DNA of 64,000 nucleotides from Tissierella simiarum (GCF_018917865.1 NZ_JAHLPM010000002.1:310001-374000), one strand, 5' to 3'. Positions 35,905 through 45,317 are shown, numbered from the stretch's first letter. Program-made: numbers and translations. Notes: generated from the sequence alone by a model not told the origin.

Positions 35905-36436
35905 ATGAAACATATAAAAAAATAGTATTATCTTTTTCTATCATACTGGTGTTAGGTGGATTGCTTTCTGCTTGTAGCTCCCAAACAACCAAAGTAGAAA
36001 ATTAGGAGGAAATAACACGAGTATATAAAGATTATTTAGGTCATGAAGTAGAAATCCCTATTTCACTAGAGCGAATAATCTTTCATGGTGAATCTCTTGG
36101 GGATCGCTGGAGGAGCGTATGATGACTTTAGATGTATGGCTTAATAAGAGACAGGAAGTAGAAAATTGGCTTTTCAACTACAGTATAAGAGAAAATGCGA
36201 TGTGGCAAAAGCTTGGATCAATATTAAAAATAGGCGAAACAGCATCAGTTTTCATCTTAGACCATAGAAAACGATTATTTGTTATGGGAAGTACAGGACT
36301 TCCAACTGTTCTTTATCATCCATATAGATTTAGTCCAGTAGATTCTAGTGAACCCTCCTCTCCTAAACAAAAAAACACTGTTATAGAAGGGGATTGCATC
36401 TTTCAGCTTCGTTCAAAATCTTTTGGACTCCGGTAA
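35905..36436 (+). pseudogene. Decayed iron-siderophore binding lipoprotein, plus strand
   Basis: An ATG with GGAGGT upstream begins a lipoprotein gene that shifts frame at once (after MKHIKK). The other frame shows KIVLSFSIILVLGGLLSAC (signal and lipobox), a stop, then TRVYKDYLGHEVEIPISLERIIFHGESLGD, and after a further deletion/shift a 105-codon open piece with VENWLFNYSIRENAMWQKLG, ETASVFILDHRKRLFVMGSTGLPTVLYHP. These are successive parts of FecB/FhuD-type proteins; the middle (about 100 residues) and end are missing. Confidence 0.8.
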
Positions 36437-36477
36437 TTGTTTATTTAATATCCTATTTATAACAAAAATATATACTG

Positions 36478-36606
36478 TTATACACTCTTACAATCTTTAG
36501 ACAAGTACTTTATAGAAGTTACAGTTAATCCTGTTAAATCAAAATATTTATCCCATTTATTTTTAATTGGAAGAACTGCTGCTGGATGAGCAAAAGTAAA
36601 CGGCAT
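36478..36606 (-). pseudogene. N-terminal fragment of a DUF4184-type membrane protein
   Basis: A 42-codon frame starts MPFTFAHPAAVLPIKNKW and continues YFDLTGLTVTSI, the typical opening of DUF4184 proteins (about 240 residues), then ends KYLSKDCKSV. Only the beginning is left. GGGAAGAG may be its ribosome site. Confidence 0.65.
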
Positions 36607-36689
36607 ATTATCTCTTCCCTTTCTTTTTATTTCAGATTATACTTCTTTAACTAGAATTCCTAAAATAAACGTTTTTGAAAAGTTCATTC

Positions 36690-37439
36690 TTACTTCATAA
36701 GAATATCTAACATTTTATTAGTATTATTTAAAAAAGCCTTCATCACTTGATAAGTTTCTGTTTTATCATATTCTGTTTTTATAATACCTTCCTTTATTTC
36801 ATAAATAAAAGAGTCTGGATATGCCATTATAATCGGAGAATGAGTAGAAATTATAAACTGAGATTCTTTTTCCACTAATTCATGGATTCTACTTAACATA
36901 GCCATTTGCCTTGAGGGAGATAAAGCGGCTTCTGGTTCATCTAATATATATAATCCATTTCCACTAAAACGATTCATAAGTACTGCAAAAAATGATTCTC
37001 CATGAGATTGTTTATGAAGAGAAATGCCACCATAAGAATCTATAATCTTTGGACTCATTCCCCCTTCATCTAAGATTTCTATATTCGTCGCTAAATTATA
37101 AAAACTTTCAGCTCTTAGAAAAAACCCATCCTTTGGTCTTTTTACTCCTCTTATTATTTTTATAAATTTATATAAATCTGAATGGGATTCCCAAGAAGAA
37201 AAATTAAAGTTCATAGTACCACCTTCTGGATTAAAACCATAAGCTGTTGCCATTGCTTCCAATATAGTAGATTTTCCCGTACCATTTTCTCCTACAATAT
37301 AAGTTACTTTAGGATGAAATTCTAAAGTATGTAAATCCTTTATTATAGGAAGATTGAATGGATGGTTTTGAAAATAAGATATCTTCTCTCTATTAAGTTC
37401 AATACTTCTTATATATTGATTTACCTTCATTAGACTCAT
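36690..37439 (-). CDS. AAA family ATPase (predicted, ABC/RecF-like)
   Basis: A 249-residue single-domain ATPase: Walker A VGENGTGKST (about residue 50), SHGESFF signature-like segment (about 142), Walker B LYILDEPEAALS, and switch STHSPIIMAYP. This is the COG3910-type stand-alone ATPase often found alone in bacteria. The role is unknown; some relatives belong to defence or DNA repair modules but nothing here shows a partner. GGAGGAAG ribosome site. Confidence 0.88.
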   Translation of the reverse strand: MSLMKVNQYIRSIELNREKISYFQNHPFNLPIIKDLHTLEFHPKVTYIVGENGTGKSTILEAMATAYGFNPEGGTMNFNFSSWESHSDLYKFIKIIRGVKRPKDGFFLRAESFYNLATNIEILDEGGMSPKIIDSYGGISLHKQSHGESFFAVLMNRFSGNGLYILDEPEAALSPSRQMAMLSRIHELVEKESQFIISTHSPIIMAYPDSFIYEIKEGIIKTEYDKTETYQVMKAFLNNTNKMLDILMK

Positions 37440-37488
37440 GATCTTCCTCCTTCTAAATTACCCTGTCTTTTAAAAATCTAAGAGAGTT

Positions 37489-38253
37489 CTAATGGTTTTG
37501 ATTTCTAAATTCTAATGGTGTCTTATTCGTAAGCTTTTTAAAAGTCATATTATAATAGTTCTGATTATTAAATCCTACAGAAAGCGCTACTTCTAAGATG
37601 GATATATTTTTCTTCAATAACAATTCCTTACTTTTTTCTATTCTAATTTCATTTAAAACCTGTGTAAACGTCTTTTTTGTTTCTTTTTTAAAAATAGTAC
37701 AAAAATAACATTTATTAATTTTTAAATAATTACAAATATCTGTTAGTGTTATTTGCTCGCTATATCTAGCTTCAATATAATCTATCGCTCTCTTAACATG
37801 AAAACTATAAGGAGAATTTTGTGAAGACATACTTTGTCTTATATAAAGACTATCTTTTCCTATCATCCTTAATAAAGAGATTAAGTGCGGAACACAAGAA
37901 CTAGGTTTATATAAAAATTCCATATTATTTGTTTTCTCAATACTATAAGGACCTAAAATATATATACCTCTTTCTACAGTTCTAGGACAAATATAACAAG
38001 CTGTAAAATTAACTTTATCTAAACAGTCAATGGTGACTATAGAAGATTCATCTTTTTTTATTATTTCATTTTCAATCCTTTCATAGATATCATTATGATC
38101 AAATACCTTATTTAACCTTGTGTCATACCCTATTGAATGTATGATGGTACCATCCCATTTAAACGCCTTAATTGGAATATGGGTACATGAAAAGAATTTT
38201 TCTATAGTATTAGAAATATGCTTTTCAGCTAAACAGTTATTACTCAGCACCAT
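37489..38253 (-). CDS. AraC family transcriptional regulator with PocR-like sensory part
   Basis: A 254-residue protein. Residues 1 to about 150 form a cysteine-containing sensory domain (CTHIPIKAFKWDG, CLDKVNFTACYICPR, RGIYILGPYS). Residues 155-254 are a standard AraC double HTH: YIEARYSEQITLTDICNYLKINKCYFCTIFK and VALSVGFNNQNYYNMTFKKLTNKTPLEFR. It is divergent from the second siderophore importer and probably activates it when the ligand is present. The Cys residues may sense metal. Confidence 0.87.
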   Translation of the reverse strand: MVLSNNCLAEKHISNTIEKFFSCTHIPIKAFKWDGTIIHSIGYDTRLNKVFDHNDIYERIENEIIKKDESSIVTIDCLDKVNFTACYICPRTVERGIYILGPYSIEKTNNMEFLYKPSSCVPHLISLLRMIGKDSLYIRQSMSSQNSPYSFHVKRAIDYIEARYSEQITLTDICNYLKINKCYFCTIFKKETKKTFTQVLNEIRIEKSKELLLKKNISILEVALSVGFNNQNYYNMTFKKLTNKTPLEFRNQNH

Positions 38254-38342
38254 TATAATTCACCTCTCTAAAAAATCACCAAATATAGTTATAAAAATAC
38301 AAATATCTTTAAACATGATCAATAAGTAAATGTTATTATAAG

Positions 38343-38375
38343 TGATAATTGATATCAATAGAAAATCGATATCAA
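38343..38375. promoter_or_regulatory. Fur-like box plus dyads upstream of siderophore importer
   Basis: TGATAATTGATATCA (38343-38357) matches the 7-1-7 Fur pattern with two mismatches. It overlaps the palindrome TTGATATCAA (38349-38358), and a near copy TCGATATCAA follows at 38366-38375, 17 bp away, which suits a dimeric AraC-type activator. Divergent promoters for the AraC gene and the importer lie here. Confidence 0.5.
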
Positions 38376-38459
38376 GATCTTAAGTATTTTATTAATTATA
38401 TCAATGAAGAAAGAGAGGTGTCAAATAAAAAGCTTGGTTGTTTACAGTAAGGAGGCATC

Positions 38460-39407
38460 ATGAAAAAACGATATTTATTTATAACATTAATTATTCTATC
38501 ACTAAGCTCAATATTCATTGGAGTGAAAGAAATAAGCCTACTAGATATACTATATTTTAATGAAGATAAAATTCAAATATTGCTTCTTAGTAGAATTCCA
38601 CGTTTAATTAGTATTATTATAGCTGGGATAGGTATGAGTATAAGTGGATTGATTATGCAGCAAATAAGCCGTAATAAGTTTGTATCTCCAACAACAGCTG
38701 CAACTATAGACTCAGCTAAATTAGGCGTTTTAGTGTCATTAATCTTATTCACTGCTTCTAGTCCTCTTAAGAAAATGATGATTGCTTTTATCTTTGCAGT
38801 ATCAGGAACATTCTTATTTATGCAGATATTAAAAAGGATAAAATTTAAAAACACTATCTTTATTCCGCTTATAGGAATGATGCTTGGAAGTATTATAGAT
38901 TCAATAACCACTTTTTTTGCTTATAAATATGATCTTGTACAAAATATTTCTTCTTGGTTGCAAGGAGATTTTTCTATGACAATTAAGGGAAGATATGAAC
39001 TTTTATATATCAGTATTCCTCTTGTAATAATTGCATTTATATATGCTAATAAATTTACTGTCGCAGGAATGGGAGAAGATTTTTCTGCAAACTTAGGACT
39101 TAACTATAATAGAGTAATGAATATAGGAATTGTTATAGTAGCTTTAATATCATCATTAGTCATAATTACAGTAGGAAAGATACCTTTCTTAGGTCTTATA
39201 ATACCTAATATAGTTACAATTTTTCAAGGAGATAATATGAAAAAGAATATCGTTCATACAGCTTTACTAGGAGCAATATTCCTTTTATTCTGTGATATCT
39301 TAGGGCGTATAATCATATTTCCTTATGAAGTTTCAATTAGTCTTACAGTTGGAATAATAGGAAGCCTTATATTCCTTTACTTATTAGTTAGGGGGAATAA
39401 ATCATGA
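38460..39407 (+). CDS. Iron-siderophore ABC transporter permease (YclN/CeuB type)
   Basis: A 315-residue FecCD permease. RIPRLISIIIAGIGMSISGLIMQQISRNKFVSPTTAATIDSAKLG near residue 43 is typical of the petrobactin/catecholate group (YclN, CeuB, FatD). About nine helices. AAGGAGG ribosome site. Its stop overlaps the next start by 4 bp, first gene of a four-gene operon. Confidence 0.9.
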   Translation: MKKRYLFITLIILSLSSIFIGVKEISLLDILYFNEDKIQILLLSRIPRLISIIIAGIGMSISGLIMQQISRNKFVSPTTAATIDSAKLGVLVSLILFTASSPLKKMMIAFIFAVSGTFLFMQILKRIKFKNTIFIPLIGMMLGSIIDSITTFFAYKYDLVQNISSWLQGDFSMTIKGRYELLYISIPLVIIAFIYANKFTVAGMGEDFSANLGLNYNRVMNIGIVIVALISSLVIITVGKIPFLGLIIPNIVTIFQGDNMKKNIVHTALLGAIFLLFCDILGRIIIFPYEVSISLTVGIIGSLIFLYLLVRGNKS

Positions 39408-40354
39408 AAATTAGAAGAAAAATAGGCTTTCTTACAATTTTATCAATTATATTAATCGTACTATTTATATTTATAGGTCTAAACAGTAGCAATTTTGAGT
39501 ATTTTCTCTATAGAAGAGTACCAAAGGTAATTGCAATTATTCTAACAGGAGGGGCTATAGCCTTTTCTTCAATGATATTTCAAACAATTACCAACAACCG
39601 TATACTAACCCCTAGTGTATTAGGATTAGATTCATTATATATGTTTATACAAACTTTTGTAGTCTTTGCCCTTGGATCTAAAAACCTAGCTGTCATAAAT
39701 AGTAATTTAAACTTTATTATATCTATTGGATTAATGATAATTTTCTCAGCACTATTATATACATTCTTATTTAAGAGAGAGGAAAATAATATTTTCTTTC
39801 TTCTATTGGTAGGACTAATACTTGGGACTTTTTTCCAAAGTTTATCCTCTTTTATGCAGATGCTTATAGATCCTAATGAGTTTTCACTAATACAGGATAA
39901 GATGTTTGCTAGTTTTAATAATATAAACACAAATATTTTGATACTATCTTCTATAATCATTCTTTCAATGTTAATTTATACTCATAAGTATACTAAAGTG
40001 CTAGACACTATATCTTTGGGAAAAGAGCATGCAATAAACTTAGGAGTGGATTATGACAATGTTGTTAGAAAAATGTTGGTTATCGTAGCTATACTGGTGT
40101 CAGTATCTACAGCTTTAGTTGGACCAATAACATTTTTAGGACTTCTTGTAGTAAATCTTGCTCGTGAATTTTTAAATACTTATAAACACAAATATTTGAT
40201 AATAACATCTATATTAATAAGTATAGTTGCATTAATGGGAGGTCAGCTAATTATTGAAAGAATTTTTAACTTTAGCATGCCTATAAGCGTTATTATAAAC
40301 TTCATTGGAGGATTCTATTTTATATATCTATTGTTAAAGGAGAATAAAGTATGA
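39404..40354 (+). CDS. Iron-siderophore ABC transporter permease (YclO/CeuC type)
   Basis: A 316-residue second permease: RRVPKVIAIILTGGAIAFSSMIFQTITNNRILTPSVLGLDSLY near residue 34 and ITFLGLLVVNLAREFLNTYKHKYLI. Overlaps both neighbours by 4 bp, so the operon is translationally coupled. Confidence 0.9.
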   Translation: MKIRRKIGFLTILSIILIVLFIFIGLNSSNFEYFLYRRVPKVIAIILTGGAIAFSSMIFQTITNNRILTPSVLGLDSLYMFIQTFVVFALGSKNLAVINSNLNFIISIGLMIIFSALLYTFLFKREENNIFFLLLVGLILGTFFQSLSSFMQMLIDPNEFSLIQDKMFASFNNINTNILILSSIIILSMLIYTHKYTKVLDTISLGKEHAINLGVDYDNVVRKMLVIVAILVSVSTALVGPITFLGLLVVNLAREFLNTYKHKYLIITSILISIVALMGGQLIIERIFNFSMPISVIINFIGGFYFIYLLLKENKV

Positions 40355-41106
40355 TAGAGGTAAAAAATCTAATAAAACAATATGGCAATAAGAGTGTAGT
40401 TGACAATGTATCCACTCAAATAACAAATGGAAAAATCACATCTTTTATTGGTCCTAATGGTGCTGGAAAAAGTACATTGCTATCTATGATAAGTCGACTT
40501 ATTCCAAAAAACAACGGAGAAATTTTTATTGATGGCAAGGAATTAGTTCAATGGAATAATACTGATCTTGCAAAAAAGATATCTATATTAAAACAATCAA
40601 ATCATATAAATATAAGACTAACTATTAGAGAACTAGTAAGCTTTGGACGCTTTCCTTACTGTCAAGGCAATTTAACTAAAGAGGATATAAGATATGTTGA
40701 CGAAGCAATAAGTTATATGAAGCTTAAAGATATAGAACATAAATATCTTGATCAATTAAGTGGGGGTCAAAGGCAGAGAGCTTACATAGCAATGATTATA
40801 GCTCAAAACACAGAGTATATTTTATTAGATGAACCATTAAATAATCTAGATATGAAACATTCTGTACAAATAATGAAAATACTAAGGTCCTTAGTAGATG
40901 ATTTAGGAAAAACTGTCGCTATAGTTATACATGATATTAACTTTGCATCTTGTTATTCAGATTATATAGTGGCATTAAAAGATGGAAAAATAATTAAAGA
41001 AGGTAATACTAATGAGATTATTAATAAAAAAGTATTAGAAAGTATATATGATATAGATTTTACAATTGAAGATATAGAAAACAACAAAATCTGTGTATAT
41101 TTCTAA
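40351..41106 (+). CDS. Iron-siderophore ABC transporter ATP-binding protein (YclP/CeuD type)
   Basis: A 251-residue ATPase with Walker A GPNGAGKST, signature [17 protein letters not shown], Walker B YILLDEPLNNLD and His in VIHDINFA. SFGRFPYCQG is the siderophore-ATPase motif. Confidence 0.95.
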   Translation: MIEVKNLIKQYGNKSVVDNVSTQITNGKITSFIGPNGAGKSTLLSMISRLIPKNNGEIFIDGKELVQWNNTDLAKKISILKQSNHINIRLTIRELVSFGRFPYCQGNLTKEDIRYVDEAISYMKLKDIEHKYLDQLSGGQRQRAYIAMIIAQNTEYILLDEPLNNLDMKHSVQIMKILRSLVDDLGKTVAIVIHDINFASCYSDYIVALKDGKIIKEGNTNEIINKKVLESIYDIDFTIEDIENNKICVYF

Positions 41107-41176
41107 TACATTTATAAAGAAAATAAAGGTTAAAAACCTTGAAATTAAAAATAAAAAAATTAATGAGGTGGATAAA

Positions 41177-42157
41177 ATGAAAAGAAACAAAAGTTTAATT
41201 TTACTATTAATAGTAATCATTTCTGCTTTAGCTCTTACTGCATGCAGCTCAGAGCCCAAGGTAAATGAGAAAGAACCAATTGAAGAAACTTCTACTGACG
41301 TTGACACTACTAATGTTGATACTACAGTTACTGTTAAGCACGAATTGGATGAAGTCACTGTAAATAAAAATCCTAAAAACGTAATAGTTTTTGATTATGG
41401 TGTATTAGATACGCTTGATAAAATGGGTATAGAAGTACTTGGATTACCAAAATCTAATATTCCTTCTTATCTTGAAAAATATAATGATGATAAATATGTA
41501 GACATTGGAACTTTATTTGAACCAAACTTTGAAAAAATCTTTGAATTGAAGCCAGATATAATTATTATTTCTGGAAGACAGGCAAAAGTATACGATGAGC
41601 TTAAAAAACTTGCTCCAACTTTATATCTTTCAATAGATGGAGCAAATTATATAGATTCATTTGAAAATAATATGAAAATATTAGGTGAAGTTTTTGATAA
41701 AGAAGATTTTATAGAAAAAGAAATTAAAAATATCCAAGACTCCATTAAATCTTTAAATGAAAAGGCAGCGGCTGATGGAAAAAGCACTTTAATTGTTATG
41801 GCTAATGATGGTAACCTTAGTGCTTATGGAGAAGGTTCAAGATTTGGTATTATACACAAAGAGTTTGGACTAACTCCTGTAGATAAAGATATTGAAGTTT
41901 CAAACCATGGTAAAAAGATTTCTTTTGAATATATAGTGGAACAAAATCCAGACTATCTTTTCGTCATAGATAGAGGAGTTGTTGTTGGTGCAGATACATC
42001 AGCACAGCAGGTATTAAACAACGATTTAATTAAATCTACAACTGCATATAAAAATGATAAAATTATATATCTTGATGCCCAAGTATGGTATGTATCTTCT
42101 GGTGGACTTACTGGTACTATGAAGATGATAGAAGAAGTAAAATCAGCTTTAGAATAA
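41177..42157 (+). CDS. Iron-siderophore binding lipoprotein (YclQ/CeuE type)
   Basis: A 326-residue lipoprotein from the ATG that follows GAGGTGG. Signal peptide MKRNKSLILLLIVI and lipobox LTAC; then KHELDEVTVNKNPKNVIVFDYGVLDTLDKMG, the typical start of the helical-backbone fold, and IIISGRQAKVYDELKKLAPTLYLS. The residues VYDELKK and the YGEGSRFG segment fit the CeuE/FpuA group for catecholates or petrobactin-like siderophores. This is the only intact siderophore-binding protein in the window and might also serve the orphan permeases at 32-35 kb. Confidence 0.92.
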   Translation: MKRNKSLILLLIVIISALALTACSSEPKVNEKEPIEETSTDVDTTNVDTTVTVKHELDEVTVNKNPKNVIVFDYGVLDTLDKMGIEVLGLPKSNIPSYLEKYNDDKYVDIGTLFEPNFEKIFELKPDIIIISGRQAKVYDELKKLAPTLYLSIDGANYIDSFENNMKILGEVFDKEDFIEKEIKNIQDSIKSLNEKAAADGKSTLIVMANDGNLSAYGEGSRFGIIHKEFGLTPVDKDIEVSNHGKKISFEYIVEQNPDYLFVIDRGVVVGADTSAQQVLNNDLIKSTTAYKNDKIIYLDAQVWYVSSGGLTGTMKMIEEVKSALE

Positions 42158-42160
42158 AAA

Positions 42161-42204
42161 CTAATCTCCTCTTTAATTGTATACAATTAAAGAGGAGATT
42201 TTAA
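42161..42204 (+). terminator. Terminator after siderophore operon
   Basis: A long perfect palindrome, AATCTCCTCTTTAATTG / CAATTAAAGAGGAGATT, followed by TTTAAAT. It can serve both strands. Confidence 0.85.
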
Positions 42205-42262
42205 ATTACAAACCTATCATTTAAACTTATTTTAAATTCGTTATATCTGCTTCATAATCTTC

Positions 42263-42994
42263 TTATTCTATATATTCTTTTATACCTTCCTTTATAGCTA
42301 GTGCAATCTTCTGTTGGTATCTATTGTTTTTTATCAATTTATTATCCTCTATATTAGTTATAAATCCTACTTCTACTAATACTCCAGTATATTTTGTTTC
42401 TCTTAATACAAAATAATCTTCTGGAATAGCTTCGGCTTTCATTGAATTATCCTTTAGGAAATCTTGATAAACATTTATATCTACTGATTGACAAATACTT
42501 TGAGCTAACATTTTTCCTTCAGTGGATGTAGGATAATAGTATACTTTAACTCCCCTAGCTGTACTCTTTTTGCTAGAGTTTACATGAACACTAACAAAAA
42601 CAATTGGGTCGTTTTCATTTATAATAGTCTTTCTTGCATTTAAATCTTTTATATATCTAGAAGCCTTAATATCACTGTGTTCTTCTAAAGAAACATCTTT
42701 TTCTCTAGTCATTACTACTTTAAATCCTTCTTTTTCTAATACTTTTTTCAATTTTAAGCTTACATCTAAGTTTATATCCTTTTCAAGTAAACCATCTTTA
42801 TCACCAGTTCCTCCATCAATTCCACCATGACCTGGATCTATTACAATTTTATTGGGTGACTTATGGCTAAAAATATCAGATACCATAGAGCCTTTTAAAA
42901 AATATACCATAAGAATTAATAATATTATAAATGCTAATAAAATTAATATTTTTTTATTTAACTTTATTACAAAAATATTAATCCCTTTTCTCAT
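42263..42994 (-). CDS. N-acetylmuramoyl-L-alanine amidase (CwlD-like)
   Basis: About 243 residues: an N-terminal membrane anchor (about residues 12-35) and an Amidase_3 domain. Zinc ligands: His in IVIDPGHGGIDGG, Glu of the conserved LEKDINLDVS, and His in FVSVHVNSS; the catalytic Glu is in VLVEVGFITN. CwlD makes muramic-delta-lactam in spore cortex, and the size fits. I choose the ATG after GTAGGTG; an ATG 14 codons upstream lacks a site. Confidence 0.88.
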   Translation of the reverse strand: MRKGINIFVIKLNKKILILLAFIILLILMVYFLKGSMVSDIFSHKSPNKIVIDPGHGGIDGGTGDKDGLLEKDINLDVSLKLKKVLEKEGFKVVMTREKDVSLEEHSDIKASRYIKDLNARKTIINENDPIVFVSVHVNSSKKSTARGVKVYYYPTSTEGKMLAQSICQSVDINVYQDFLKDNSMKAEAIPEDYFVLRETKYTGVLVEVGFITNIEDNKLIKNNRYQQKIALAIKEGIKEYIE

Positions 42995-43203
42995 TTTTTC
43001 ACCTACATTCTTAAAATAATATAAACCTTTTTTCATATTTATTCAATAATTAAAGGATAAATGCTTAAACATAACAGCAAAAAATACTTAAAAATACAAA
43101 TTAATTCTAGTAAATTTATTCTTTATTATATAAGCATTTTATAAAACTTCTTCTTTGATACAGCATACTATGAAATATAGATATTAGCAAGGTGATGATA
43201 AAT

Positions 43204-43643
43204 ATGACTATGTATCCAGGGGAAATACTTGCTTATACAATTCAACCCTATGATACATTATTGCAGATAGCAATGGAAATGAAATTGCTTCTAAGTTTAG
43301 TAAGTTGTTTAAAGAACATCTTGTTATTGCGGCTGAACTCATTAAAACCGCTAAGGCTGGAGATAACAATGCAGTAGCTGATGCTGAAAAAAGATGGTAT
43401 GCCAATGCAGATGAAATTGCTGCCTTTCTTGGCTATATTAATCCTTATTGGTCTGAAGAAGATTGGAGAGCAATGCTATATGAGCATCTAGCACTAACTA
43501 AATCTGAAGTAGTTAATATTCTTAACCACAATTATGCAACAGGCATAGAACTATATGATGAGATTGAAAGGCAAGCACTAAAAATAGCTGATATAATGAC
43601 TGAAGGAATTGTTAAACAATTTCCGTATAAATTTACTAGATAG
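43204..43643 (+). pseudogene. Chimeric remnant: LysM-type start fused out of frame to a conserved protein's C-terminal half
   Basis: An ATG after AAGGTGATG opens MTMYPGEILAYTIQPYDTLLQIA, the start of a LysM domain (the pattern is YTIQPGDTL). From about 43271 the meaningful frame changes to NGNEIASKFSKLFKEHLVIAAELIKTAKAG and continues through YANADEIAAFLGYINPYWSEEDWRAMLYEHL to the stop at 43643. That second part matches the last two thirds of a conserved hypothetical family (about 160 residues, often mislabelled acetylglutamate kinase). A deletion appears to have joined two neighbouring genes. The second part also has an ATG at 43305 and could be translated. Confidence 0.7.
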
Positions 43644-43672
43644 TTTCTATTATGTGTCAGATGTAAATATTT

Positions 43673-43711
43673 AGAAAAGAGCCAAAATTGATCTTTTGAC
43701 TCTTTTTTTAT
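43673..43711 (+). terminator. Terminator
   Basis: Stem AAAAGAGCCAAAA / TTTTGACTCTTTT followed by a T-run. The next 250 bp to 43967 hold no visible gene. Confidence 0.7.
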
Positions 43712-43967
43712 TCATTCCAATATTTTTTTAACATATTTAATAAACTATCTATATTTCAATTGATGTTACAAATTCTATCCAGAAAATCATTTATTTTTAT
43801 TTGAATAACTAAATCACATCTAGGAGTCATCAAAGAATAATTAGCAAATATGTTTTGACTTTTAATAATCAAAATTCTTATTTTCTAAGTGAATACAGCT
43901 TGTCTTTTTACATATGAAAAATAAAGAGAGTACAGGACTTTTCCTTACACTATAATATCCAATCTAC

Positions 43968-44198
43968 TTAAACCATTTCTGATATACCTTTTAAATACCT
44001 AGCAATTAGTTCGTCTAATCTTTGACTTAACTTAATTGTTTCTACATCACTTATACCTTTTCCGCCCTCAATAACCTCCTTATTTAATTCACTCCTCAAC
44101 ATCTCAATTTCTCGTTTTAAATGTTTTAAATCTTCAATAAATACATCTTTTTCTATTTCTTTTATTCCTTTTTCTTTATATAGATTTTTGTCTGTCAT
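43968..44198 (-). CDS. Spo0E-like sporulation regulatory protein
   Basis: A 76-residue helical protein. The C-terminal half has SQRLDELIARYLKG, matching the Spo0E signature S-x-x-L-D-x-L-I. Spo0E-type phosphatases remove phosphate from Spo0A~P and delay sporulation. The N-terminal 35 residues are coiled-coil-like and longer than usual. GGAGG precedes the ATG. Confidence 0.82.
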   Translation of the reverse strand: MTDKNLYKEKGIKEIEKDVFIEDLKHLKREIEMLRSELNKEVIEGGKGISDVETIKLSQRLDELIARYLKGISEMV

Positions 44199-44697
44199 TT
44201 TACATTTCCTCCAAATTATTAAAGCAATCTATACAGCTATACCTGTATTAATATAGACATATATTTTTCTTCGAAAATTTTTATAGGTTCCTCTTAGAAC
44301 TCATTATTACTTTGTTCTAATTCCTTTTTTCAGGTGAACAGCAAATCTATAAATTCATCTCCACCTCCTAGTAGTTTTTATTATATAAGTCTGTTGTTGT
44401 ATTCGTTGTTACTTTGTTATAATTATCACACTTGTACTATCTTAAAGTATTGGTAAGATTATTTCTTCATATTAAATTTATCTATACCCACATAATAACC
44501 TCCTAAAGTATATTAAATAGATAAAGTCATAGTAATATTCTTCACGACTTTCAATTTTGAAGATAATTATATGCTATCTAATTATTGATACTGCTGCACT
44601 GAGTATCTTTTTTCTTTATGACAACGCATATTATTTCTTTTATATGAAAGTTATTCTTACAAATTACAGCCAATATTTTATCCAAAATCTGCTATAT

Positions 44698-44761
44698 GTT
44701 CTTTATTAGAACATTCTATTGGATAATCTTGGGTAAAATACTAGTTGTTCCAATATAGAAC
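44698..44761. promoter_or_regulatory. Two GTTC-N7-GAAC dyads upstream of the XRE regulator
   Basis: Two 15-bp dyads of the same form: GTTCTTTATTAGAAC (44698-44712) and GTTCCAATATAGAAC (44747-44761). The second lies just before the AGAGGTGG ribosome site, over the likely promoter. A third copy follows the gene. They fit operators of the encoded repressor. The rest of 44199-44697 has no gene that I can see. Confidence 0.6.
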
Positions 44762-44775
44762 AGAGGTGGTTCATT

Positions 44776-45021
44776 ATGAAGTTAGTGTTAGATTCAGAAA
44801 AACGTAATATTATAGGTCCCAGGGTAAAAACTGCTAGATTAAAAAATAACCTGACGCAAAAAGAACTGTCAGCCAAACTTGAAACATTAGCTGTTTACAT
44901 TGATAGAGCCAGTATCTCTAAACTTGAGCAGCAAAAAAGAATTATTACCGATGTTGAACTAATGGCCTTATCGCAAGTATTATATGTAAGTGTTGGTTGG
45001 CTTCTGGGATTAGAAAAATAA
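44776..45021 (+). CDS. XRE-family helix-turn-helix regulator
   Basis: An 81-residue protein, essentially one HTH_3 domain: RVKTARLKNNLTQKELSAKLETLAVYIDRASISKLEQQKRIITDVELMALSQVL. The insert TLAVYIDRA between helices 2 and 3 places it in the small phage-repressor-like group. No toxin or phage gene is next to it. AGAGGTGG ribosome site. Confidence 0.88.
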   Translation: MKLVLDSEKRNIIGPRVKTARLKNNLTQKELSAKLETLAVYIDRASISKLEQQKRIITDVELMALSQVLYVSVGWLLGLEK

Positions 45022-45026
45022 TCTTT

Positions 45027-45041
45027 GTTCTAATAAAGAAC
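45027..45041. promoter_or_regulatory. Third GTTC-N7-GAAC dyad, downstream of the XRE gene
   Basis: GTTCTAATAAAGAAC begins five bases after the stop codon. It shares the half-sites of the upstream dyads. Nothing is obviously transcribed from it, so it may help looping. Confidence 0.5.
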
Positions 45042-45177
45042 ATTATAACATTTACCATTATTATTGTAAATCTAACTATAGGCTCTTACACGTTCATATC
45101 ATGTAACAAATAATTCTTTAAACCCACTATTTTTGTTATAAACCTATTTAGTCGTCCTATTGCACTATATAAACAAA

Positions 45178-45226
45178 ATACACCTTCTTGATACTGCTAA
45201 ATATCATCATCAAGAAGGTGTATTTC
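45178..45226. terminator. Terminator between XRE and the helical hypothetical gene
   Basis: Stem ATACACCTTCTTGAT / ATCAAGAAGGTGTAT with a T-run on the plus side and an A-run before it; works for both convergent genes. Confidence 0.8.
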
Positions 45227-45317
45227 TTACATAAGCTCAGACAATAAATGACCTCTTCACAACGTTCTTTTCTTTGCTTAGATCGTCTTTATACATTTCT
45301 ATATTTTCTATGAAATA

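Noticed and set aside
41093-41176. N-terminal extension of the siderophore lipoprotein
   Set aside because: It is lysine-rich, overlaps the ATPase stop, and precedes the true signal peptide that has its own GAGGTGG site.
42995-43036. Longer amidase starting at 43036
   Set aside because: No ribosome site and the added residues disturb the membrane anchor; the ATG at 42994 is better, though not certain.
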